Virus record (IMG/VR): IMGVR_UViG_3300010149_000106
Coordinates: 1-28,130 of that record
Strand: one strand, 5' to 3'
Source: a virus
DNA: 28,130 nucleotides
Both the position numbers and the translations under genes were made by a program. The notes under the pieces are model-generated. The model worked only from the letters and a program-made list of their open reading frames with translations. It did not search any database and was not told the origin of the DNA. Below, one piece after another: positions 21,628 through 28,130 of the stretch (position 1 is its first letter; each line of letters begins with the position of its first letter).

Positions 21628-21774
21628 TAGTATAGAGTATATGCAAGTAAGAATGTTTTTCCAAAGTACCTCTTGCACTCACAATATAGACTTCATATAT
21701 GTGACGAAAGAGACGTTGTAAGCAGTTTGTTTTATTTGGTTATAGGTAAGAGGGCTTCGGCCCTTTTACTTTTT
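21628..21774 (+). ncRNA. Candidate small non-coding RNA
   Basis: A transcript of about 147 bases is framed by the promoter at 21592-21621 and the terminator at 21746-21774, with no plus-strand ORF of note. Internal stems visible: TGCAAG (21642-21647) with CTTGCA (21672-21677), and TCACA (21679-21683) with TGTGA (21700-21704). Its 3' end overlaps the stop of the antisense basic protein gene. Start position is an estimate. It may act in trans or simply protect against read-through into the opposing gene. Confidence 0.5.
21746..21774 (+). terminator. UUCG-loop intrinsic terminator
   Basis: GTAAGAGGGC (21746-21755), loop TTCG, GCCCTTTTAC (21760-21769), a 10-bp stem with one G-T pair, followed by TTTTT (21770-21774). 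A stable UUCG tetraloop followed by a T-run is a textbook rho-independent terminator for plus-strand transcripts. The stop codon of the minus-strand basic gene (21766) lies within it. Confidence 0.85.
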
Positions 21775-22074
21775 CTTCGTGTTTCGGCGACGAGATGAGG
21801 GTTTTTTCCCCTTCTTCATGCCATTACGAGCACGATTCTTTGACTGTGATTCCATCACAATCTTACCGCCTTTTGTATGGGAGGCATCCTTTTTATCCTT
21901 ATTACCATACGTCCCTGCGCGTCTGTTAGCTCTATTAGCAGCGACGCGCTTCTTTACCGCTGATTTTTTCTTCTGGTATTGAGCATCATACTTACGCTTC
22001 TTTGCGATACTCCTCGCAGTCATGCCACGTTGTTTATACGTGCGCCCTTTACCAGCTAATGAGTTACGTGCCAT
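21766..22074 (-). CDS. Highly basic conserved phage protein (MARNSLAGKG type)
   Basis: 102 residues, with Lys and Arg dominating: MARNSLAGKGRTYKQRGMTA, then SIAKKRKYDAQYQKKKSAVK and a central ANRANRRAGTYGNKDKKDAS. The phrases RRxGTYGNxDxKDxSH and ESQSKNRARNGxKK are known to me from a family of small basic proteins in marine phages, and the ending is RRRNTKKK. The charge suggests nucleic acid binding or DNA compaction. It is the only sizeable minus-strand gene in the plus-strand arm and is divergent from the next gene with a 56-base A/T-rich interval, so it needs its own promoter and is probably expressed late, like the virion genes. Confidence 0.75.
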   Translation of the reverse strand: MARNSLAGKGRTYKQRGMTARSIAKKRKYDAQYQKKKSAVKKRVAANRANRRAGTYGNKDKKDASHTKGGKIVMESQSKNRARNGMKKGKKPSSRRRNTKKK

Positions 22075-22130
22075 GCCCTAAAATTTAATCAGTACTAATT
22101 TAAATCTTTTACCTCTATTTTTTAAGTATC

Positions 22131-22643
22131 ATGAGTAATCAAGCTAAGAACTTTGTTCGTGTAGTATCCCATTCTATTCAATCAGACAAGAATGGTCGTG
22201 AGTATAACCGTGTGACTCTTCAACAGTTGCAGGGTCGTGAAGAGATTGCTGACCCTGAGACAGGCGAAGCACTGGCTGTCATTGGTCCAGAGATGACTGT
22301 CAATATTACTGGATACAAAATCCCGTACTACTTTGAGCTGGATGACCCGAAGGCACGTCCTGATTATGTGTGGAATGCACGTGAAGGGCAGGCTATTCAA
22401 GGTGTCATTGTTCGCACTACGGTAGAGCCATATATGATTGGTGAACGTACTGTCTCTACAGCTACTGTGTTTGTGCAGGGCGATCCAGACGGTGCCGACT
22501 TTGAGATGCGTAAGTCTCAAGCCTTTGAGCGTAGCGGTCGCACAATTGTACATCTCGGTGCATTGTTTAGTGACGACAGCGTAGTACCTACTCGCGGCAA
22601 TCGCATTGTAGTACCCGTGTCAAACGAGTCTATCGAGATTTGA
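22131..22643 (+). CDS. Conserved early protein, possibly OB-fold, unknown
   Basis: 170 residues: MSNQAKNFVRVVSHSIQSDK, NGREYNRVTLQQLQGREEIA, a segment MTVNITGYKIPYYFELDDPK and strands RTVSTATVFVQGDPDGADF. It is almost all beta with few helices, and ends in NRIVVPVSNESIEI. The layout would fit an OB-fold nucleic-acid binding protein such as a single-stranded DNA-binding protein, and the gene is two genes ahead of the DNA polymerase. I do not recognise a named family, so this is a suggestion. It is followed by a strong terminator, indicating a separate and possibly highly expressed transcript. Confidence 0.65.
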   Translation: MSNQAKNFVRVVSHSIQSDKNGREYNRVTLQQLQGREEIADPETGEALAVIGPEMTVNITGYKIPYYFELDDPKARPDYVWNAREGQAIQGVIVRTTVEPYMIGERTVSTATVFVQGDPDGADFEMRKSQAFERSGRTIVHLGALFSDDSVVPTRGNRIVVPVSNESIEI

Positions 22644-22664
22644 GCACTAAGTAGGTCTTAAGAA

Positions 22665-22696
22665 AGGGGGAGTGGCAAATGCTGCTCCCTCTTTTT
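22665..22696 (+). terminator. Intrinsic terminator after the beta-rich early gene
   Basis: AGGGGGAG (22665-22672) pairs CTCCCTCT (22685-22692), 8 bp with one G-T pair and a 12-base loop, followed by TTTTT (to 22696). It ends the transcript of the 22131-22643 gene and separates it from the polymerase operon that begins at 22722. Confidence 0.8.
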
Positions 22697-22721
22697 ATTA
22701 TCGAGAAGTAAAATATTCAAC

Positions 22722-23054
22722 ATGCCAGTAAAAATACCAACTGAACCTAATGAGGTAGTATACCGTGATAAGAACGGTAGAGAGTTTAGCATCGACCAAT
22801 TAAGCGAAAGCCAGCTCGCGGTAGCACTGTATGATATGTTGCAGAGAAAAGCCAGACATAATCATAAGGTAAATAAGATGTTTGACGTAGCTGACAAGCT
22901 TAGTCAAGTCGTTGTAGCTATCCACAAAGAGCAAGCATCACGCAAGGCTCCTATCACACTAGAGCCTTACTATAAATTGCAATGTGCTGCAGACCAAGGC
23001 ACATTGACATGGGTGCAAACCCAAGTAAACCTCGTGATAGAAGAGGATGAGTAA
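22722..23054 (+). CDS. Small early protein ahead of DNA polymerase, unknown
   Basis: 110 residues: MPVKIPTEPNEVVYRDKNGR, then EFSIDQLSESQLAVALYDML and a helical region KVNKMFDVADKLSQVVVAIH. Ends with CAADQGTLTWVQTQVNLVIE. It is the first gene after a terminator and lies 13 bases ahead of the polymerase start, so it heads the polymerase operon. No family recognised; a polymerase accessory role is possible only by position. Confidence 0.6.
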   Translation: MPVKIPTEPNEVVYRDKNGREFSIDQLSESQLAVALYDMLQRKARHNHKVNKMFDVADKLSQVVVAIHKEQASRKAPITLEPYYKLQCAADQGTLTWVQTQVNLVIEEDE

Positions 23055-23067
23055 CTAATTTAACGTA

Positions 23068-24963
23068 GTGAAATACGTTATCTACCCTCCATCAGTATCT
23101 GTCCCTGACTCTACACAGTATGAGCGTATGACATTTAACAATGCGTGTGCTGCATTGCATAGTGCTACATTCTTATACATAGACTTAGAGACTACAGGTT
23201 TTGATTTTCTCAATGATGATATACTTACTGTACAGATGGCTACCGATCATCTTAATCAGTATGTATTCATCTTGGGAGATGACCTAGATATACCTGACTT
23301 GATACCTACCCTAGAATCAGCATCTATGCTTGTAGGTCACAACATAAAATTTGATCTCAAGTTTCTACGTCGAGAGCCATACAGCTATTCAGCTAAGAAG
23401 GTGTTCGACACTATGATTGTAGAACAGATACTGGTCAATGGCACTAATCAACGTGCGTCTCTACTAGCTGTGGTTCAACGCTACTGCCAAGTAGATTTAG
23501 ATAAATCTGTCCGCGCATCATTTGGCAATACCAATGGGAATGTTATGCTCACTGAACGTCAGATTCTGTATGCTTTAGACGACGTAGTATACCTACCAAG
23601 TATACTCACGACGCAGATAGAATCTCTTCAAGAGCACAATCTTATGAAGATTGCTGAACTAGAATGCCATGCTGTCCTCGCCTTCACTGAGATAGAATAC
23701 AACGGTCTCAGTATAGATGTAGACCGGTGGAAGAAACAGGTAGAAAGTCTTAAGGTTGAAGCTATACAGCTAGAGATCGATATGAATACTATGGTCGACA
23801 CCGACCCAGTATTTGATTCGGCTCGACATACAACATATCAAACGGATATGTTCTTATCAGATTCTGACGTATCCGGTACACGTATTAACTGGGAGTCTCC
23901 TATGGAAGTGCTCAAAGTATTTCAGTGTATCGATAAGAAGTTAGAATCTTTTGGAGATAGCGAAATCATCAAGATGATGAGCAAGACTAAGCTCGCACCT
24001 ATGATGAAGGAGTACCGAGAAAAGTCCAAGAAAGTATCTTCCTTTGGAGATAAGTTCTTGTCTAATATGTGGAGTGATGGCAAGATTCATCCTCGATTTA
24101 TTCAGATCAAAAGGACTGGTCGTGTATCCTGTAAAGAACCTAACATGCAGCAGATACCTGCAGATAACAGCTATCGTAACTGTTTCATCACAACGCCAGG
24201 TAATGTCTTCGTGTCAGCTGACTACTCTTCCCAAGAGTTATGCATTATAGCGCACGGGTCTAAAGACCCTGTGTTTAATCATGCTTTGCAGCAGAAGCAT
24301 GATTTGCATTCTGTATGTGCAGAGCTTGTATTCGGACAGGAATGGAAAGATGCTGCATTAGATGACTGCGCATATTATGCCGGCAAGAAAAAATGCAGCT
24401 GCCCTGAACACAAGAAGCTACGGACTACTGTAAAGAGTATCAACTTTGGACTTGCTTATGGTATGGGGCCGAAGAAGTTATCTGAAACTATGAGCATACC
24501 TATGAAGGATGCTTCAAGTTTAATAGATAAATACTTCCAAGCTTTTCCAACTATTAAAGAGTTCCTAGATTCACAATCACGTTACGGAGTACGTAACGGT
24601 TGCATCAAAACATTCGACCCTTGGGGACGTATACGTTGGTTTGACGATTGGTCACCAGGGTATATGGACATGGCAATCAAGGGAAGGATAGAAAGGATTT
24701 CAAAAAACACACCTATTCAAGGTACTGCAGCAGACATGACTAAGCATGCCTTAGTACTTTGCCACAGCTATATCAGAGATAACAACTTCCCTGCTACTCT
24801 CGTCATGACTGTACATGATCAAATAGATACAGTCTGCGCAGAAGAAAATGCAGATGAGTGGGCTGCTATTCTAAAAAAGCTAATGGAAGAAGCAGCACAA
24901 CACATAATGGGAAATGACCTACTCAAAGCAGAGGTCGAGATAACAGAAAAATGGAGCAAGTAA
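23068..24963 (+). CDS. DNA polymerase family A with 3'-5' exonuclease domain
   Basis: 631 residues, starting with GTG at 23068. The N-terminal exonuclease domain is complete: IDLETTG (D39, E41), VGHNIKFDLKF (N92, D96) and YALDD (Y168, D172). No 5'-3' exonuclease domain is present. The polymerase domain shows TGRVSCKEPNMQQIP (~350-364), motif A SADYSSQELC (D385), motif B RTTVKSINFGLAYGMG (~452-467), NTPIQGTAADMTK (~547-559) and motif C MTVHDQID (H583, D584). Two departures from the usual: motif A has C in place of the Arg after EL, and motif C has HDQ instead of HDE. A Cys/His insert (CAYYAGKKKCSCPEHKK, ~434-450) sits just before motif B and is seen in other marine and Bacteroidota phage polymerases as I remember. 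Replicative role is likely. Confidence 0.95.
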   Translation: MKYVIYPPSVSVPDSTQYERMTFNNACAALHSATFLYIDLETTGFDFLNDDILTVQMATDHLNQYVFILGDDLDIPDLIPTLESASMLVGHNIKFDLKFLRREPYSYSAKKVFDTMIVEQILVNGTNQRASLLAVVQRYCQVDLDKSVRASFGNTNGNVMLTERQILYALDDVVYLPSILTTQIESLQEHNLMKIAELECHAVLAFTEIEYNGLSIDVDRWKKQVESLKVEAIQLEIDMNTMVDTDPVFDSARHTTYQTDMFLSDSDVSGTRINWESPMEVLKVFQCIDKKLESFGDSEIIKMMSKTKLAPMMKEYREKSKKVSSFGDKFLSNMWSDGKIHPRFIQIKRTGRVSCKEPNMQQIPADNSYRNCFITTPGNVFVSADYSSQELCIIAHGSKDPVFNHALQQKHDLHSVCAELVFGQEWKDAALDDCAYYAGKKKCSCPEHKKLRTTVKSINFGLAYGMGPKKLSETMSIPMKDASSLIDKYFQAFPTIKEFLDSQSRYGVRNGCIKTFDPWGRIRWFDDWSPGYMDMAIKGRIERISKNTPIQGTAADMTKHALVLCHSYIRDNNFPATLVMTVHDQIDTVCAEENADEWAAILKKLMEEAAQHIMGNDLLKAEVEITEKWSK

Positions 24964-25208
24964 AAACCCGCATAAGAGTACCTAATAAAGAGTACTACTT
25001 GATGAATCAGCAACAGCGTATTAATTACTGGGCTGATTATTTGAACCGATTAACTAGTTACATGGCTATTGAGGAGAGCCTATCTCCCCTACAAATTCAA
25101 CGGATTTCTAACGAGATTCAACACATAACCCAATACCTTAAAGTTTTAAGTAATGCCCCAGCACGTACCCATAAAAGCGGGACCGACCTCTCGCCAAGCA
25201 ATGTTTGA
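24951..25208 (+). CDS. Small helical protein after DNA polymerase, unknown
   Basis: 85 residues: MEQVKTRIRVPNKEYYLMNQ, QQRINYWADYLNRLTSYMAI and EESLSPLQIQRISNEIQHIT, then a polar tail. Two amphipathic helices and no domain recognised. Its start overlaps the polymerase end by 13 bases and its own end overlaps the DUF932-like gene by about 8 bases, so it is co-translated with replication genes. The long C-terminal overlap with the ATG at 25153 is one reason to prefer a later start for the next gene. Confidence 0.6.
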   Translation: MEQVKTRIRVPNKEYYLMNQQQRINYWADYLNRLTSYMAIEESLSPLQIQRISNEIQHITQYLKVLSNAPARTHKSGTDLSPSNV

Positions 25209-25911
25209 TGTACCTGTACCTACAGCAACACGTACATATGGACCTATACCTAACGCAGACCTCTACAACTTTGTAGTTAGTCGTATCAAAGAACAGAACC
25301 TCTCTATTACCAATGAATCTTTTGGTACAGATGCGGGAGGACAAGTGATGCTATGCAAGTTGCACATCTCTAGCAATGACCTAGAGATGGACCAAATGCT
25401 AGCCTTTTGGAATAGCTACAATAAGACTCGTGCAGTAACATTTACTACTGGCAGTGTAGTGCGCGTATGTACAAATGGCATGATGTGGTCTGATGGAGAT
25501 ATCCAAAGACACAGGCACTACCGGGATCGTTGGCAATCTATTCAAGACGACCTAGGTAAGGCTATCGATAAGATTGAACCTAAGTTCAAGAAGTGCCAAG
25601 CGCTGCGTAAAGAATGGAAGCGTGTGCCTATTGACTATACTAACACCGGCAAGCTTGCAGGGCAGCTATATTTTGACAATATCATTACGCCTCGTATGCT
25701 TAGTGATATCAAGAAAGAGACAACAGAGAGTGAGAACTTCTCATATGTCAATGCCGATGGTGAGCTTCGTGGCAACATGTGGCAGTTCTATAACAACTGC
25801 ACTCAAGCATTGAAGCGTAGTCGTGCCTCTACTTACGGTGAGTACAATGATCGGTTGACTAAGCGGTTGGCTCACGTCACTGGTCATGCCGACATTGTAA
25901 TGGGAGACTAA
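25201..25911 (+). CDS. DUF932-like phage protein
   Basis: 236 residues from ATG 25201, or 252 from ATG 25153, which would overlap the previous gene by 56 bases. Contains YGPIPNADLYNFVVSRIKEQ near the N-terminus, QMLAFWNSYNKTRAVTF then VRVCTNGMMWSDGDIQ (about residues 77-110), and RHRHYRD. The order Y-x-P-I-P-N, then F-x-N-S-Y-x-K, then V-C-x-N-G-M-x is typical of DUF932, a widespread phage and plasmid family of unknown function often next to replication genes. No catalytic residues are known for it. Confidence 0.7.
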   Translation: MFDVPVPTATRTYGPIPNADLYNFVVSRIKEQNLSITNESFGTDAGGQVMLCKLHISSNDLEMDQMLAFWNSYNKTRAVTFTTGSVVRVCTNGMMWSDGDIQRHRHYRDRWQSIQDDLGKAIDKIEPKFKKCQALRKEWKRVPIDYTNTGKLAGQLYFDNIITPRMLSDIKKETTESENFSYVNADGELRGNMWQFYNNCTQALKRSRASTYGEYNDRLTKRLAHVTGHADIVMGD

Positions 25912-25912
25912 G

Positions 25913-26191
25913 ATGGACATCCGTGAACTCTCAACAGTTCAAGCGGCACTGAGTGAGGCCCAGCGTGTAAGTAAAGCACTGACTATTAGTAGCCAGGATA
26001 AGTCTTTCTTCCGCTGGGCTATACTCAAAGGCCCCCACCCAAAGACCTCAAGCAACGAAATATTCTACATACTTGTAGATCTACGCACTCAATACACCGT
26101 ATGCTATATACGTGACTTGAACAAGCTTGAGCAGAAGTGTAAGAAGCACAATGTAGATGTAAATAGGATTGTGCTCCAATTCAATACATAA
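25913..26191 (+). CDS. Small early protein, unknown
   Basis: 92 residues: MDIRELSTVQAALSEAQRVS, then DKSFFRWAILKGPHPKTSSN and strands IFYILVDLRTQYTVCYI, ending in a Lys-rich helix and VNRIVLQFNT. Starts one base after the DUF932-like stop and shares a base with the next gene start (TAATG). Mixed alpha/beta, no family recognised. Confidence 0.6.
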   Translation: MDIRELSTVQAALSEAQRVSKALTISSQDKSFFRWAILKGPHPKTSSNEIFYILVDLRTQYTVCYIRDLNKLEQKCKKHNVDVNRIVLQFNT

Positions 26192-26535
26192 TGGCACACT
26201 CTTTTCATCACAGCCAAAGTTCTGCACGAATTCATGGTGGTACACCTGACGACTACTTACCTATCCATAATTGGTTAGATGCAAGTAAATCCTCATATGC
26301 TGACCACCGACACCGCGCCCTAAGACATCACACTCTTGGAGTCTTTTGGGCAGAAGAACATTTCGGTGTCACAATAACCAACAGTGATGGCAAAGAAGTT
26401 CCAGTTAGGACAATTGCCGAACAGCACATCCGAGAAGATCTCGGACGTATACCTACAGTAAAAGACTGGCTCCAAAACCTACCCAAAGAGTTCTGGATGA
26501 CCGGTCGTAAACTACCTCAACATGCTATCAGCTGA
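26191..26535 (+). CDS. DUF6915-like phage protein
   Basis: 114 residues with a strongly conserved-looking sequence: MAHSFHHSQSSARIHGGTPD, then DYLPIHNWLDASKSSYADHR, HRALRHHTLGVFWAEEHFGV and an end with EQHIREDLGRIPTVKDWLQN. I recognise the phrase set H-x-x-S-x-x-x-x-G-G-x-x-x-D-Y-L-P-I-H-x-W-x-D and HRALRHH as the DUF6915 family found in many phages and metagenomic contigs. Many conserved His (HRHRALRHH) suggest metal binding or an HD-like fold, but no catalytic role is established. Overlaps neighbours at both ends. Confidence 0.75.
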   Translation: MAHSFHHSQSSARIHGGTPDDYLPIHNWLDASKSSYADHRHRALRHHTLGVFWAEEHFGVTITNSDGKEVPVRTIAEQHIREDLGRIPTVKDWLQNLPKEFWMTGRKLPQHAIS

Positions 26536-27016
26536 TATACTTCCAAAAGCACTCAACACTATCATCAATGAATGCTATGCTCTATCTCGTGTCACACCTA
26601 CTGACTATCCTGTCATCAAGATTAACTACCACGGTGTAGGTGATTCAGGCGGCATAGAATCAGTTATGTTCCTTACTCCCAAAGGCGCTGAACTGGCTCA
26701 CAAGAATGAGATTCCTCCAGTCTTCCCTAGAGAAGAGATGCAGGAATACTACGCTACTACTACGCATACTTATGTATACAATGCAAATGAGTCTAAAACA
26801 TGTATTGTTCCTTTAGAGATAGACCTCTGTGATCCTAAAATGTCATCCGGTTGGGCTACCATAGAACAATGGATATACACTAGATTTTCACTTTGCGAAG
26901 TAAATGACGGGTGTATGGCTGACATTTTCGTTGATCAACCTATGGGAGCTATCTGGGGTACACGTACAGATTTTGTCACTGAAGAGCACGTTACACAGTT
27001 CCGGTATGAAAATTGA
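26522..27016 (+). CDS. Early protein, possibly DUF6878-like, unknown
   Basis: 164 residues: MLSADILPKALNTIINECYA, then VIKINYHGVGDSGGIESVMF, and later WATIEQWIYTRFSLCEVNDG and CMADIFVDQPMGAIWGTRTD. The Y-x-G-x-G-D-S-G segment followed by I-E recalls DUF6878, a phage family of unknown function; the match is from memory and weak. It overlaps the previous gene by 14 bases and the helicase start by 11, so the three genes are co-translated. Confidence 0.6.
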   Translation: MLSADILPKALNTIINECYALSRVTPTDYPVIKINYHGVGDSGGIESVMFLTPKGAELAHKNEIPPVFPREEMQEYYATTTHTYVYNANESKTCIVPLEIDLCDPKMSSGWATIEQWIYTRFSLCEVNDGCMADIFVDQPMGAIWGTRTDFVTEEHVTQFRYEN

Positions 27017-28130
27017 TTTAAACAAACTTGCAAGACAAAAACAAGTCATCAAAAGGTGGACTGAATCAGGTAGACGTGGAACACTAGAAGCTGTGACAGG
27101 TTTCGGAAAGACTTATGTATCTCTCCTTATCCTAAAAAACCTCCAGGAAAATAAACCAGAAGGTACAGCCTTAGTTATTGTGCCTACTACTAACCTTAAA
27201 GGTCAATGGGAAGCTGGGTGTCGTAAACTAGGAATTACCAACACTCAGGTAATGGTGATTAACACCGCTGTGAAGACAAGTCATAAGTGTGATTTGCTTG
27301 TACTTGATGAAATTCACAACTATACTTCGAAGATCTTTGGCACCATCTTCGAAATTGTAGACTACAGTTACATCCTTGGATTGACTGCTACTCTAGACAC
27401 TGAAGACCCGCGTTTTTATCTCATTGATGAGTACGCACCTGTCATAGACCGAGTAACTCTAAAAGAAGCTGTCGATAACGGTTACGTATCGAAGTTTTTG
27501 ATACTGAACCTCGGTGTACGGATGAATGCCGAAGAAGCTAGTACATACAAAGAAATTGTCGATTCATACTACAAGCACTTTGCTCTATTCAATAACCGCT
27601 ACAACATCGCTATGAGTTGTGGCAACAATCGCCAATACTTGCAGGCGTACACCCAGCAACTTAACGGGTGGACAGAGCAAGAGGTGCTGAATAAAGCTCG
27701 AGCTTGGAGAAAGGCTATGCAAGCTAGAATGACATTCATCTATAACTCTGTAAGCAAGCAAGAAGCTGCTAAAGAAATTATAGATATGTATGATGTTCCT
27801 ATGATAACCTTCAGTCAGAGCGTAAAATTTGCCTCAGAATTAGATAAAAAAACACAGCCTTGGAGCAAGGCATTCCACAGCAAAATCAACAAGGCTAAGC
27901 GTAAGCAAATCCTTGAAGATTTCTCTGACCCTAAAACAGATACTCACATCATCCATACTGCAAGAGCTTTGGATGAGGGTTTTGATGTGGATGGAATTGA
28001 ATTAGCAATAATTTGCTCAGGTTCTGGAACTCCAAGACAGGATCTTCAACGTACAGGCCGTGCAATCCGTTGGAAAGAAGGAAAGCTCGGCGTTGTAATA
28101 AACCTTTATCTAAAAGATACACAAGATGAA
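27006..28130 (+). CDS. SF2 DEAD/DEAH-type helicase, cut by the right end
   Basis: 375 residues visible from ATG 27006, in frame to the last base. Motifs of superfamily 2 helicases appear in order: TGFGKTYVS (Walker A, 31-39), ALVIVPTTNLKGQW (Ia, ~55-68), LLVLDEIHNYT (DEIH box, 101-104), ILGLTATL (III, ~123-130), IITFSQSVKF-like IV (~264-275), HIIHTARALDEGFDVDG (V region, ~314-330) and QRTGRAIRW (VI, 348-356). The arginine finger in motif VI is present. This is the layout of phage UvsW-like or Res-type helicases, probably replication or recombination. The C-terminus is outside the window. It was not visible as a closed ORF because no stop occurs. Confidence 0.92.
   Translation, partial: MKIDLNKLARQKQVIKRWTESGRRGTLEAVTGFGKTYVSLLILKNLQENKPEGTALVIVPTTNLKGQWEAGCRKLGITNTQVMVINTAVKTSHKCDLLVLDEIHNYTSKIFGTIFEIVDYSYILGLTATLDTEDPRFYLIDEYAPVIDRVTLKEAVDNGYVSKFLILNLGVRMNAEEASTYKEIVDSYYKHFALFNNRYNIAMSCGNNRQYLQAYTQQLNGWTEQEVLNKARAWRKAMQARMTFIYNSVSKQEAAKEIIDMYDVPMITFSQSVKFASELDKKTQPWSKAFHSKINKAKRKQILEDFSDPKTDTHIIHTARALDEGFDVDGIELAIICSGSGTPRQDLQRTGRAIRWKEGKLGVVINLYLKDTQDE

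Noticed and set aside
22182-22553. A 123-residue minus-strand ORF opposite the beta-rich early gene
   Set aside because: Fully antisense to a better supported gene that has its own terminator; composition is that of a shadow frame.
1-28130. CRISPR arrays, insertion sequences or integrase/attachment sites
   Set aside because: No regularly spaced direct repeats, transposase or integrase motifs, or paired attachment-like repeats were seen.

Overview
The window is about 28 kb of a tailed double-stranded DNA phage genome (or a prophage-free viral contig), probably infecting a member of the Bacteroidota. Reasons: genes are packed end to end with TAATG, TGATG and ATGA overlaps; starts have A/T-rich leaders without clear Shine-Dalgarno sequences; one intergenic promoter matches the Bacteroidota form TTG-N19-TAnnTTTG (21592-21621); and the packaging/head cassette (TerL, a large ~730-residue portal, acidic scaffold, HK97-type capsid, a connector-like protein opening with MTVQEMH) resembles, from memory, crAss-like and marine Bacteroidota podophages. 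No RNA polymerase, lysis gene, integrase or complete tail is seen, so the contig is only part of a larger genome.

Layout. Two divergent arms meet near 16.3 kb. The minus-strand arm (16258 down to 1) is the late arm: three small conserved genes, an HU-like DNA-binding protein, a gene in the small-terminase position, TerL, portal, scaffold, major capsid protein, a strong terminator, then connector, two virion proteins with Ig-like or similar beta-rich content, an accessory Cys-rich protein, a fibre-like protein with a dockerin-type calcium loop, a metallophosphoesterase and further fibre/appendage proteins running off the left end. The terminator directly after the capsid gene (7595-7629) would let capsid, scaffold and portal be made in excess over the downstream genes, and it forces the next gene to start at 7563 rather than at the longest ORF.

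The plus-strand arm (16374 to 28130) is the early/replication arm: many small unknown genes, a 2H phosphoesterase next to a P-loop polynucleotide-kinase-like protein (a plausible RNA end-repair pair), a RadC-like JAMM protein, a family A DNA polymerase with a 3'-5' exonuclease domain, a DUF932-like protein, a DUF6915-like protein, and an SF2 helicase cut by the right end. Two minus-strand genes interrupt it: a 58-residue coiled-coil ORF (20483-20659) and a very basic protein (21766-22074).

The most unusual material is non-coding. A gene-free stretch of 368 bases (18884-19251) is a chain of perfect RNA hairpins, an H-type pseudoknot (19008-19054) and a tRNA-like element with a consensus T-arm and a 7-bp acceptor stem but no D-stem and no usable anticodon loop (19141-19222). 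A second candidate RNA (about 21628-21774) has its own Bacteroidota-type promoter and a UUCG-loop terminator and no ORF. All functions here are read from sequence motifs by eye; no searches or folding programs were run.
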